A stretch of DNA of 64,000 nucleotides from Pseudanabaena sp. UWO311 (GCF_006937785.1 NZ_SJEE01000012.1:1-64000); one strand, 5' to 3'. Shown: positions 25,845 to 32,520, numbered from the stretch's first letter. A program made the numbers and translations. The notes: a model not told the origin generated them from the letters alone.

Positions 25845-26417
25845 ATGGCAGTTATTGAAACCGTACCAAGCGTTGTTTTTAAGACCCGTGTACGTGATGA
25901 ATCTGTTGAAGGTCCTAACCCATATCGTTGGGAAGACAAAACTACTCAAGATCTTTTTGCTGGCAAAAAAGTAGTAGTTTTCTCTCTGCCTGGTGCATTT
26001 ACTCCTACCTGTTCATCCAATCACTTACCTCGTTATGAAGAGCTTTATGAAGAATTTAAAGCTCTAGGCGTTGATTCAGTTATTTGTATCTCAGTTAACG
26101 ACGCTTTCGTTATGTTCAAATGGGGCAAGGAAATCGGTTCTAAGAATGTATTCTTGCTTCCTGATGGTGCTGGTGAGTTCACCCGCAAGATGGGAATGCT
26201 TGTTGACAAATCAAATATTGGCTTCGGGCTTCGTTCTTGGCGCTACTCAATGTTGGTTAACGACTGCAAGATCGAGAAGATTTTCGTAGAACCTGGCTTT
26301 GCTGATAACGCTGGTAGTGATCCTTTTGAAGTATCTGATGCTGACACAATGTTGGCTTACCTCAAGGGTGCTGAAGCTACAGGTGTATCTGCTCCTCGCT
26401 TAGCATTTGTTGGTTAA
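25845..26417 (+). CDS. peroxiredoxin (Prx5/type II)
   Basis: The 190-aa thiol peroxidase reduces hydroperoxides using the peroxidatic cysteine C56 in [18 protein letters not shown]. It fits the Prx5 subgroup in length and in the RSWRYSMLV and [20 protein letters not shown] segments. It is divergent from the PerR-type gene, matching Synechocystis sll1621, which PerR controls. The next gene is a thioredoxin-reductase-like flavoprotein, which could recycle it, although a strong hairpin separates them. Confidence 0.93.
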   Translation: MAVIETVPSVVFKTRVRDESVEGPNPYRWEDKTTQDLFAGKKVVVFSLPGAFTPTCSSNHLPRYEELYEEFKALGVDSVICISVNDAFVMFKWGKEIGSKNVFLLPDGAGEFTRKMGMLVDKSNIGFGLRSWRYSMLVNDCKIEKIFVEPGFADNAGSDPFEVSDADTMLAYLKGAEATGVSAPRLAFVG

Positions 26418-26432
26418 AGCTCTATTCCAAAA

Positions 26433-26487
26433 GATAAATAATTTTTTAAAAGACTTGCTTTATAGGTCTTTTAAAAAATTATTTATC
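26433..26487 (+). terminator. terminator of peroxiredoxin gene
   Basis: A 55-bp hairpin with arms starting GATAAATAATTTTTTAAAAG, 15 bp after the stop codon and 24 bp before the next ATG. Confidence 0.75.
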
Positions 26488-26511
26488 CATTACTTGTAAA
26501 TTTGCACTGCC

Positions 26512-27516
26512 ATGAAACTCTCTAGCAAAAATCTGAATGAACGCATTGATACTCTCTACGATGCGATCGTCGTGGGTGGTGGTATGGGTGGTCTGTCAGC
26601 GGCGATCTATTTAGCCCGTTATGGATTGAAGTGTCTAGTGATCGAAAAAGGGAAAGGGCGATCGCTATGGATGCAAGATTTGCGTAACTATGTCGGTCTT
26701 GATCCTCACACTCCTGGGCGCGATATTTTAAATCATGGAACCAAAACATCCTTAGATTGGGGAGCTGATCATCTGCGTGGTTATGTAGAAGAAGTAACCG
26801 ATGAAGGCGAAACTTTTGCTGTAAAAGTAAAAGTTGGTAAGCAAGATAGTATTTATCCTGTATTTCATAGTAAGTATGTGATTGCAGCTTCTGGCATCAT
26901 GGACAATTTGCCTCAGCTCGAAAACATGCAAAATGTCTATGACTATGCGGGCTATACGCTACATGTCTGCATGATTTGCGATGGTTATGACATGTGGGAT
27001 CAGAAAGCAGTTTTGATTGCGAATACAGAGTCTCAGATTGGTGCTGCTTTTGTGCTGAACTGGTTCACACCCTATATTTCCGTTCTAACTCATGGCTTAT
27101 GTACAGTCAGCGACACAATGAAACAGAAGCTTGCTGACCATGGTTATCCATTGTATGAAGCTCCGATCTCTAAGTTCTTAGGAGAAAATCATCAGCTTAG
27201 TGGTGTCGAACTTACCGATGGTACTGTTGTCGAAGCAACAACTGGTTTGGTCGGCATGGGTTCTGTTTATCACAATCATTACCTTAAAGGTATTGAAGGT
27301 CTTGAATGGGATGGTCAGAACTTGGTCACCAATGAGATGGCAAAAACTAGCCACGATCGCATTTTTGCCCTAGGTGATTTGAAAAAGGGCTTGAATCAAG
27401 TCTCGATCGCAGTTGCTGATGGCACTGTTGCCGCAACCCAAATCTGGCGAAATATTCGCCGTGCTAGTCCCCCCCGTAGGTGGGAAGAGAATATTAAAGT
27501 TGCCACTACTGTCTAA
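26512..27516 (+). CDS. thioredoxin-reductase-like flavoprotein lacking the NADPH motif (DDOR/Slr0600-like)
   Basis: The 334-aa protein has the FAD-binding GGGMGG (22-27) and a redox-active C153-M-I-C156 like thioredoxin reductase. The NADPH-binding motifs are absent: where GGGDSA and HRRxxxR are expected it reads ANTESQ (170-175) and THGLCTV. This matches the cyanobacterial diflavin-linked disulfide oxidoreductase group (Slr0600 in Synechocystis), which lacks NADPH binding. Electron donor and acceptor are unknown. It follows the peroxiredoxin gene, so a role in its recycling is possible but unproven. Confidence 0.85.
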   Translation: MKLSSKNLNERIDTLYDAIVVGGGMGGLSAAIYLARYGLKCLVIEKGKGRSLWMQDLRNYVGLDPHTPGRDILNHGTKTSLDWGADHLRGYVEEVTDEGETFAVKVKVGKQDSIYPVFHSKYVIAASGIMDNLPQLENMQNVYDYAGYTLHVCMICDGYDMWDQKAVLIANTESQIGAAFVLNWFTPYISVLTHGLCTVSDTMKQKLADHGYPLYEAPISKFLGENHQLSGVELTDGTVVEATTGLVGMGSVYHNHYLKGIEGLEWDGQNLVTNEMAKTSHDRIFALGDLKKGLNQVSIAVADGTVAATQIWRNIRRASPPRRWEENIKVATTV

Positions 27517-27548
27517 ATAAAAAGCCTCGCATAGCGAGGCTTTTTTGT
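27517..27548. terminator. bidirectional terminator
   Basis: The stem AAAAAGCCTCGC / GCGAGGCTTTTT with an ATA loop lies between convergent genes and ends at the upp stop codon. Confidence 0.85.
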
Positions 27549-28199
27549 TTAGGTTCCAAATGAGCGATCGCCTGCATCCCCTAACCCAGGAACAATCCAT
27601 CCTTTCTCGTTCACAACTTCGTCAATACAGCCTGAATAGATCTGTACCGCAGGAAATTGTTGATTGATTAGTTGTAATGCTGGTGGAGCACATAGAGCAT
27701 TAATAATCCGTATTAAGGAAGCATCTGCTCCTCTCTCTATAAGCATTTTGAGGGTTGTAATAATCGATCCACCTGTTGCCATCATCGGCTCGACAATGAA
27801 AATATGTGTTTGAGGTTCAAATCTCTCTGGCAAACGATTGAGATAACAACTAGCTTCAAGGGTTTCTTCATTACGTATTAAGCCAAGATGATAAACACTT
27901 GCCGTTGGCAATAGATTTTGGCATCCTTCTAGCATTGATAAGCCTGCCCGCAAAATCGGTACAAAAGCTAAAGGGATAGAACCATCGATCAACTGTCCTG
28001 ATGCGTTTCCCAATGGAGTTTCTATATTTACTTCTTGTACAGGTAGAAATTCTCGAACAGCTTCATAGGTGAGCCATTTACCCATTTCACTCATCGCAGT
28101 TCGGAATAAGGGAACTGGTGTATGTTTCTCCCGTGCGATCGTGAGCCAGTGACGAATAACGGGATGAGGAGGAACATATACACGCAATTGAGAAGCCAT
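27549..28199 (-). CDS. upp: uracil phosphoribosyltransferase
   Basis: The 216-aa enzyme makes UMP from uracil and PRPP (pyrimidine salvage). Signatures are the PRPP loop VEPMMATGGS (about 135-144; the common form is DPMLATGG, so E for D is a small variation), VPILRAGLSM and the C-terminal uracil-binding VPGLGDAGDR. Length is normal for UPRT. It is convergent with the flavoprotein gene. Confidence 0.92.
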   Translation of the reverse strand: MASQLRVYVPPHPVIRHWLTIAREKHTPVPLFRTAMSEMGKWLTYEAVREFLPVQEVNIETPLGNASGQLIDGSIPLAFVPILRAGLSMLEGCQNLLPTASVYHLGLIRNEETLEASCYLNRLPERFEPQTHIFIVEPMMATGGSIITTLKMLIERGADASLIRIINALCAPPALQLINQQFPAVQIYSGCIDEVVNEKGWIVPGLGDAGDRSFGT

Positions 28200-28224
28200 T
28201 TATTTGCTTTAGTATTCTGAATTT

Positions 28225-28270
28225 GGATGTTAATTTGTAAAGGGCTAAAGCCCTGTACAAATTAACATCC
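28225..28270. other. hairpin upstream of upp
   Basis: A 21-bp stem (arms start GGATGTTAATTTGTA) with one mismatch and a TAAA loop, 25 bp upstream of the upp start codon on the minus strand. Confidence 0.65.
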
Positions 28271-28341
28271 TACAGCGCTTTTGGTTTCAGTCCCATGAAT
28301 TTAACTGAAGATAGGAATTAAATTTTATCTTTGTCTCTTAG

Positions 28342-28423
28342 ACCTAAACTAATTAGGGTTTACACAATCCCTAATTAGTTTAGGTAATTGTGTCGGGGGA
28401 TTCGCTCGCGCCACAATTACCTA
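28342..28423. other. two overlapping, mutually exclusive hairpins
   Basis: Hairpin 1 pairs ACCTAAACTAATTAGGG (28342-28358) with 28369-28385. Hairpin 2 pairs TAGGTAATTGTG (28381-28392) with CACAATTACCTA (28412-28423). They share TAGGT, so both cannot form at once. Confidence 0.6.
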
Positions 28424-28515
28424 ACGAGTATTTCCTATAAATGGCTAATAGCAAAAAGTTAACTTTAATCTATAATTTCGATTGTTATATAAGTTAGTTG
28501 TCTAAGGAAAACTTC

Positions 28516-29052
28516 ATGAAAAAATATTTTTTGTGTAATCTTGCGATCGCCGTTAGTCTGTCGGTTGCTGCTGTTTCTTGTACATCCAGCACCCCAACTT
28601 CAAACAGTAGCCCAACAGCAACTACTAGTACGACCACATCAGCAACACCTTCTGCTTCACCAACTGTTGCCTCAACATCTTCTGCTTCACCTACTCCATC
28701 AGCTACTGCAACTGCATCCGCTAAACCTTCTGCATCTCCAGAACCTACTGCATCAGCGTCTCCCAAAGTTGAAAAGCCTGCTGATACAGTGAGGATCTCG
28801 GTCGTGAACAACAGTGGAAAAGTCTTGAAAGCTATCTATATGTCTGCACCTAAAAAAGCAGATTGGGGCGAGAATGAGCTTGATGCCCCGCTTAAAGATC
28901 GCGAAAAAGCTGATTTTGAGTGGAAACGTTCAGAATATAAAGGTGATGATGCTGGATGCGTTTTCGATATTAGAGCTGAATATGATGACGGAAAATTTGC
29001 CGAGCTAGATCCTATTGATGTATGTAAAACCCCTGCGATTAACTTGAAATAA
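28516..29052 (+). CDS. predicted lipoprotein with long Ser/Thr/Pro/Ala linker
   Basis: I place the start at the ATG of MKKYFLCNLAIAV (28516), preceded by AAGGA; the frame also opens upstream at a TTG but without support. The 178-aa protein has a lipoprotein signal with lipobox AVSC (cysteine near residue 22), a Ser/Thr/Pro/Ala linker (about 23-90) and a C-terminal domain beginning VRISVVNNSGKVLKAIYMS with two cysteines. The domain resembles exported 'VVNNSG..I..LY.S' modules of unknown role. A strong terminator follows. Confidence 0.8.
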   Translation: MKKYFLCNLAIAVSLSVAAVSCTSSTPTSNSSPTATTSTTTSATPSASPTVASTSSASPTPSATATASAKPSASPEPTASASPKVEKPADTVRISVVNNSGKVLKAIYMSAPKKADWGENELDAPLKDREKADFEWKRSEYKGDDAGCVFDIRAEYDDGKFAELDPIDVCKTPAINLK

Positions 29053-29066
29053 AAAATTTCACATTA

Positions 29067-29117
29067 CAACAAACATCTTAAAATTGTTGCAAAGCAACAA
29101 TTTTAAGATGTTTGTTG
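29067..29117 (+). terminator. terminator of lipoprotein gene
   Basis: A 24-bp perfect stem (CAACAAACATCTTAAAATTG then TTGC) with an AAA loop, 14 bp after the stop codon. Confidence 0.8.
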
Positions 29118-29159
29118 GTTTTGGCTTAATATCAAAGCACTATAAGTCCACCCCTAACA

Positions 29160-29253
29160 ACAATTCACAAAAGTGTTCACACTTTTGTGAATTAAAAAAC
29201 AAACCCAGTAAAGGTTTTAAAAGCACAAAATGGCTTAGCCATTTTGCGCTTTA
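29160..29253 (+). repeat. repeat family A, degenerate copy
   Basis: It carries the three hairpin modules of family A in the same order and orientation as 10755-10857 (CACAAAAGTGT, AAACCCAGTAAAGGTTT, GCACAAAATGGCTTAGCC) but with worn ends. It lies just downstream of the DUF4336 gene. Confidence 0.65.
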
Positions 29254-29268
29254 GCATGACTGTTGCTA

Positions 29269-30489
29269 TTAGATTTTATCCTTTGCTTCTCTTATAATAC
29301 GATTACCTTGCAAAATATTATTGATTTGAGTGAGAACTTCAAAATCTTCTTCAGGAAGGTTGGCTGTTGATAGAGGATGAGGATTCTTTTCTAAAAAGCT
29401 AAATGCGTGACGAAATTCGTTGGCTGTAGCTGTGATCGCATGGTCAAAGTGGCAAGGAACAATCCGCACAAAATTCCAGCTAGCAACCTTATCTGCCCAT
29501 GCAATTACCGTTTGCGGATCGCGATTGAGAATGAGAGTCTGCAAGATTGGCGCGACGAAAATGCGTCCATTGCCACGTAGAGCTTCAAAGGACTGATGCC
29601 AGTTATGTTTCCAGCGAAAAGGGTATAGACCGAACAAGGCTTTGCGCGATCGCTCTGGCGCTTTGGTAATATCTAGTAAAGCTTGAAAAAAGGAAACAGT
29701 TTCCAAAACTTGGGGACGGAAATAGAATAGAAATAGAGCCGTTCTTTGCCAACCACGAATCCGATTCACTTCTGTATCGACAATTGGCTCATCCGCACCA
29801 TCTCTAGCATGAAAGAGCAATGGATAGGGATCGATTTGTAAAATTTCTGGTGGCTTTTCGGGAACAGAAACAATCGTATCGGTAACTAAAAGAGTCTGCG
29901 ATCGCTTATCAAATAGCGCAACTTCTGCAAACTTACCCAAACCTAGCTCGATCGAGCCAAGAATAGCATAGTCAAATTGATCACTAAATGGAATCTGTGC
30001 TGGCTCTTGAGGCAAAATCGATGTACGACCCCAAGGCATACCTAACCAACTGAGAGGCAAATTGAATGGGAAACTCCATTGGTGGGGCGAGACATAAACG
30101 TGAGCCTTGGGAAATTGCCGTGCAAAAGGCCCTACAAACACCTTATGCTCAATTCCTGACACTGTAGGCAAAATAATATATTTGACATCTCCATGCTCAG
30201 CAACCAGTTCATTAACGAGGCGAATACATTCGAGAGTCGGGGCAACGGGTGCATATACTAGCAGTCCCCCAGCCGCTAGTTTTACTACCGTCATTCTGAT
30301 CGGTACGACTACATAAAAAATTCCCTGAAGCTGCTCGAATGTCCAGATAGCATCCTTGACAAGTTCTTTACGAATAGTGCGTCTCTGACCATAAGGATAA
30401 AGCGGCACGACCTGCCAAAATTTCCACGACCAGTCCTTTGGGCTACTTGGCTCATGCTCAGACTTGTGATGTGTTGCTTGGACAGTCAT
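29269..30489 (-). CDS. DUF4336 domain-containing protein
   Basis: The 406-aa protein belongs to the DUF4336 family found in cyanobacteria and plastids; no function is established to my knowledge. Conserved-looking segments are GGLLVYAPVAPTLECIRLV, VKYIILPTVSGIEHKVFVGP and FPKAHVYVSPHQWSFP, which recall a metallo-beta-lactamase-like fold without its HxHxDH motif. A final PCHFDHAITA element could be metal-related. No signal peptide. It is alone on its strand; the plus-strand frames inside it are shadows. Confidence 0.85.
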   Translation of the reverse strand: MTVQATHHKSEHEPSSPKDWSWKFWQVVPLYPYGQRRTIRKELVKDAIWTFEQLQGIFYVVVPIRMTVVKLAAGGLLVYAPVAPTLECIRLVNELVAEHGDVKYIILPTVSGIEHKVFVGPFARQFPKAHVYVSPHQWSFPFNLPLSWLGMPWGRTSILPQEPAQIPFSDQFDYAILGSIELGLGKFAEVALFDKRSQTLLVTDTIVSVPEKPPEILQIDPYPLLFHARDGADEPIVDTEVNRIRGWQRTALFLFYFRPQVLETVSFFQALLDITKAPERSRKALFGLYPFRWKHNWHQSFEALRGNGRIFVAPILQTLILNRDPQTVIAWADKVASWNFVRIVPCHFDHAITATANEFRHAFSFLEKNPHPLSTANLPEEDFEVLTQINNILQGNRIIREAKDKI

Positions 30490-30612
30490 TAACCTCGCTC
30501 TCAGTACGCATACTATTTACAGTGCAAATATCATAATGCGATCGCTATCACCAATCAAACTTTCATTAAATAATCGCATGTTTTGCGTGAGTTCTAAGTA
30601 CATCGGTTTAAT

Positions 30613-30667
30613 AAACCCAAAGAAACTGATTTGCCCGCGAAGCGGGCAAATCAGTTTCTTTGGGTTT
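30613..30667 (-). terminator. terminator of tRNA-Arg
   Basis: A 26-bp perfect stem (AAACCCAAAGAAACTGATTT then GCCCGC) with a GAA loop, 12 bp beyond the 3' end of tRNA-Arg. Confidence 0.8.
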
Positions 30668-30678
30668 TTATGTCAAAA

Positions 30679-30750
30679 CAGGAATGGTAGGACTCGAACC
30701 TACACAGATCGATTTAGAAGATCGATGCCCTTCCATTAGGCGACATTCCC
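30679..30750 (-). tRNA. tRNA-Arg (UCU)
   Basis: On the minus strand, the acceptor GGGAATG / CATTCCT has a G1-U72 pair. The anticodon stem TCGAT / ATCGA encloses loop CTTCTAA (anticodon TCT), the T loop is TTCGAGT and the discriminator is G. CCA is not encoded. Confidence 0.92.
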
Positions 30751-30758
30751 AAAATATC

Positions 30759-30791
30759 AAACAGAGTGAGTGCAAAGAACTCACTCTGTTT
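30759..30791 (-). terminator. hairpin over stop codon of the 156-aa gene
   Basis: The stem AAACAGAGTGAGT / ACTCACTCTGTTT encloses a GCAAAGA loop, just upstream of tRNA-Arg. Confidence 0.7.
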
Positions 30792-31260
30792 ACTTGGATT
30801 GCTTTGCTTCGCATAGTAGCCCTGTTTCAGGATGAACGTAAAATTCGTCATACCTTCTGCCAAAACAGCCATCGCCAAGGTAGCGAGGTTGAGATGGCTT
30901 ACGGCAGGGCTTGCCATCGACAATTTCGACATAGCGTTCCACATACTGCCAGAGATGCGTAACCACATGTTGTCCAGTTACGGTTCTTTGGTCTAGGCGA
31001 TCGCTTAGTTCGCTATACACCAAATCCCAAGGTTGACCAACATGCGATCGCAAAAATCGCCGTAATGGAGACAGATGATCGGAGAAATACTTGGTTTTCT
31101 GTCTCACTTTAATTAAGTAGGGACTGAGTAAACCATCTTCGCTAGCTTCAAGGGTTAAGCGATCGAGTTTCTTTCGCACACCTTTTAATCTGCGAGAACT
31201 TTGTCTCATGCCACCACGCGGACGTTCGATCACGATTTCTTCGAGGCGATGTTCGCTCAT
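30790..31260 (-). CDS. basic protein of unknown function between tRNA genes
   Basis: The 156-aa protein is basic, with an Arg/Lys-rich N-terminus (RPRGGMRQSSRRLKGVRKKL), a helical middle (LIKVRQKTKYFSDHLSPLRRFLRSH) and a C-terminal part with two cysteines and GRRYDEFYVHPETGLL. I do not recognise the family; nucleic-acid binding is a guess from composition. It lies on the same strand as, and between, the tRNA array and tRNA-Arg, so it may be read through with them. Confidence 0.7.
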   Translation of the reverse strand: MSEHRLEEIVIERPRGGMRQSSRRLKGVRKKLDRLTLEASEDGLLSPYLIKVRQKTKYFSDHLSPLRRFLRSHVGQPWDLVYSELSDRLDQRTVTGQHVVTHLWQYVERYVEIVDGKPCRKPSQPRYLGDGCFGRRYDEFYVHPETGLLCEAKQSK

Positions 31261-31369
31261 AATCTCAAATATTTAATAACGGAATTCTGAAAGCTGATGA
31301 TGTAGTAAAGAAATTTCAGTGAATGGGATAAGTAAAAATGCAACATGCTCGTTCTCCTGAATTAGTAGG

Positions 31370-31400
31370 CAATAGATTTCTCCTACGGAGAAATCTATTG
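31370..31400. terminator. hairpin downstream of tRNA-Thr
   Basis: The arms CAATAGATTTCTCC form 14 perfect pairs with a 3-nt loop, 9 bp beyond the 3' end of tRNA-Thr; probable end of the tRNA array transcript. Confidence 0.65.
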
Positions 31401-31409
31401 CGGGTTTTA

Positions 31410-31482
31410 AGCTGATGACAGGAATTGAACCTGTAACATTCTGTTTACAAGACAGATGCTCTGCCAGTTGAGCTACACCAGC
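31410..31482 (-). tRNA. tRNA-Thr (UGU)
   Basis: The acceptor GCTGGTG / CATCAGC, anticodon stem TCTGT / ACAGA with loop CTTGTAA (anticodon TGT) and T loop TTCAATT give a complete cloverleaf. Discriminator T; CCA is not encoded. It is the last gene of the array in the direction of transcription. Confidence 0.9.
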
Positions 31483-31492
31483 AAAAGTATTT

Positions 31493-31525
31493 TTAGATTC
31501 ATCGTGCTTTGCACGATGAATCTAA
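31493..31525. other. inter-tRNA hairpin
   Basis: A perfect 15-bp stem TTAGATTCATCGTGC with a TTT loop between tRNA-Thr and the CAU tRNA. Confidence 0.75.
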
Positions 31526-31532
31526 GTGATAT

Positions 31533-31609
31533 TGGTTGCAGAGGCAGGAGTTGAACCTGCCGATTTTGAGGTTATGAGTCTCAAGAGCCTCCCTTGCTCC
31601 ATCCCTGCA
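31533..31609 (-). tRNA. tRNA with anticodon CAU (Met/fMet or Ile2), atypical
   Basis: The acceptor TGCAGGG / CTCTGCA is followed by encoded ACCA, the only CCA-encoding tRNA here. The anticodon loop is CTCATAA (CAT). The stem has an A31-C39 mismatch, and one extra base sits between acceptor and D stem. The start GGATGGAGCA-like D arm recalls initiator tRNA, but the three G-C pairs of initiators are missing; an Ile2 (CAU) identity is also possible. Confidence 0.7.
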
Positions 31610-31618
31610 TAGCTTTTC

Positions 31619-31659
31619 CAATTCAAGAAAAACTTACTTCGCAAATTTTTCTTGAATTG
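31619..31659. other. inter-tRNA hairpin
   Basis: The arms CAATTCAAGAAAAA and complement (14 bp) are separated by 13 nt, between the CAU tRNA and tRNA-Pro. Confidence 0.65.
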
Positions 31660-31680
31660 ATCTCAGCGCTTAGCACTGTA

Positions 31681-31752
31681 TCCAAGTGATAGGGATTGAA
31701 CCTATGACCTTCTGCTCCCAAAGCAGCCGCGCTACCTCTGCGCCACACCTGG
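31681..31752 (-). tRNA. tRNA-Pro (UGG)
   Basis: The acceptor CCAGGTG / CACTTGG, anticodon loop TTTGGGA (TGG) and T loop TTCAATC support tRNA-Pro. The outermost anticodon-stem pair (27-43) is a G-A mismatch. Discriminator A; CCA is not encoded. Confidence 0.88.
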
Positions 31753-31758
31753 TAATAC

Positions 31759-31793
31759 TAATTTTGAAAATAGCTTTGCTATTTTCAAAATTT
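31759..31793. other. inter-tRNA hairpin
   Basis: A perfect 16-bp stem TAATTTTGAAAATAGC with a TTT loop between tRNA-Pro and the next tRNA. Confidence 0.75.
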
Positions 31794-31858
31794 AAAAACT
31801 TTACTGGATATGATTTCCAATTGCTTGATGTAGCTAAATCCAGCAATTGTTATGAAGA

Positions 31859-31891
31859 GAATAGAAGTATTGCAAAGTAATACTTCTATTC
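31859..31891. other. inter-tRNA hairpin
   Basis: A 13-bp stem GAATAGAAGTATT with a GCAAAGT loop, 2 bp from the 3' end of the UAG-anticodon tRNA. Confidence 0.7.
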
Positions 31892-31893
31892 AA

Positions 31894-31966
31894 TACTCCT
31901 GAGAGGATTTGAACCTCCAACGCTTCGGTTCTAAGCCGAACGCCTCTTCCATTGGGCTACAGGAGC
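31894..31966 (-). tRNA. class I tRNA with anticodon UAG (Leu codon CUA)
   Basis: The acceptor GCTCCTG / CAGGAGT (G1-U72) and perfect anticodon stem TTCGG / CCGAA with loop CTTAGAA give anticodon TAG, which reads CUA (leucine). The variable loop is only 5 nt (GCGTT), whereas bacterial tRNA-Leu has a long variable arm. Its amino-acid identity is therefore uncertain. Discriminator A; CCA is not encoded. Confidence 0.8.
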
Positions 31967-31974
31967 AAAAACAA

Positions 31975-32047
31975 CTGCCTTGGTAGGGATTGAACCTACG
32001 ACCTCTCGCTTAACAGGCGATCGCTACTACCACTGAGCTACAAGGCA
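31975..32047 (-). tRNA. tRNA-Asn (GUU)
   Basis: The acceptor TGCCTTG / CAAGGCA, loop CTGTTAA (GTT) and discriminator G fit tRNA-Asn. The D arm reads GGTAGTAGCG, one T longer than the usual GGTAGAGCG, giving a mismatched last pair. GCGATCGC (HIP1) lies in the D/anticodon arm junction. CCA is not encoded. Confidence 0.87.
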
Positions 32048-32055
32048 ATAATCCC

Positions 32056-32088
32056 AGTTTTAAAACTGGCAAAGCCAGTTTTAAAACT
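32056..32088. other. inter-tRNA hairpin
   Basis: A perfect 15-bp stem AGTTTTAAAACTGGC with an AAA loop between tRNA-Asn and tRNA-Phe. Confidence 0.75.
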
Positions 32089-32121
32089 TCAAAATCTTAC
32101 TGGGTAAAGATTTGGGATAAG

Positions 32122-32195
32122 CCCCTTAGGTCAGAATTGAACTGACGACCTCCTGTTCTTCAGACAGGCGCTACTACCAACTGAGCTACTAAGAG
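32122..32195 (-). tRNA. tRNA-Phe (GAA), atypical
   Basis: The acceptor CTCTTAG / CTAAGGG and anticodon stem CCTGT / ACAGG with loop CTGAAGA give anticodon GAA. Position 37 is G rather than the usual A, the discriminator is G rather than A, and the D arm has the same GGTAGTAGCG insertion as tRNA-Asn. It is the first gene of the array. Confidence 0.83.
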
Positions 32196-32266
32196 TAATG
32201 TTTTTACAGTTTTGAACTTGTGATGATTATTTAGTTGTCAAGGTTCAGAGGCTTTTGTGATCGCCT

Positions 32267-32305
32267 TGTAGTATATTTGTAGTATACATACTACATAATT
32301 GTCAA
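32267..32305 (-). promoter_or_regulatory. candidate operator/promoter of the tRNA array
   Basis: TGTAGTAT occurs at 32267-32274 and 32278-32285 (11-bp step), and its reverse ATACTACA at 32288-32295, so the last two form an 8-2-8 inverted repeat. On the minus strand a perfect TTGACA (32300-32305) precedes them, so the repeats fall where the promoter core would be. The same octamer pair lies before the ribbon-helix-helix gene. Confidence 0.55.
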
Positions 32306-32373
32306 GCAGTTTCTCAAAATAATTCTGATGCTCTTTGAAAAGTTCTTACAGAAATTCTTGAACGAACGAACTA

Positions 32374-32424
32374 CAAGAAGATTTTGAAAAGCGTTGCTTT
32401 GCAACGCTTTTCAAAATCTTCTTG
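32374..32424. other. long perfect hairpin
   Basis: A 24-bp perfect stem (CAAGAAGATTTTGAAAAGCG then TTGC) with a TTT loop, upstream of the tRNA-array promoter. Confidence 0.75.
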
Positions 32425-32477
32425 GTTTGGGTTTTAGAACAAAGCACCATAAGAGAAGAGAATTTAGTATCTTTTCA

Positions 32478-32520
32478 AGAAAGATTACATGTATTACCAA
32501 GCAATACATGTAATCTTTCT
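32478..32520 (-). terminator. terminator of the 128-aa gene
   Basis: The stem AGAAAGATTACATGTATT and complement (18 bp) has a 7-nt loop, 5 bp beyond the stop codon. Confidence 0.75.

Larger units (their letters stand above)
28200..28515. other. 316-bp divergent intergenic region with structured repeats
   Basis: No gene is seen. It has a 46-bp hairpin at 28225-28270 and two overlapping hairpins at 28342-28423, between the upp start and the lipoprotein start. Confidence 0.6.

Noticed and set aside
31370-32088. Regularly spaced hairpins as a CRISPR-like array
   Set aside because: The arms differ in sequence between units and the spacers are tRNA genes; there are no cas genes.
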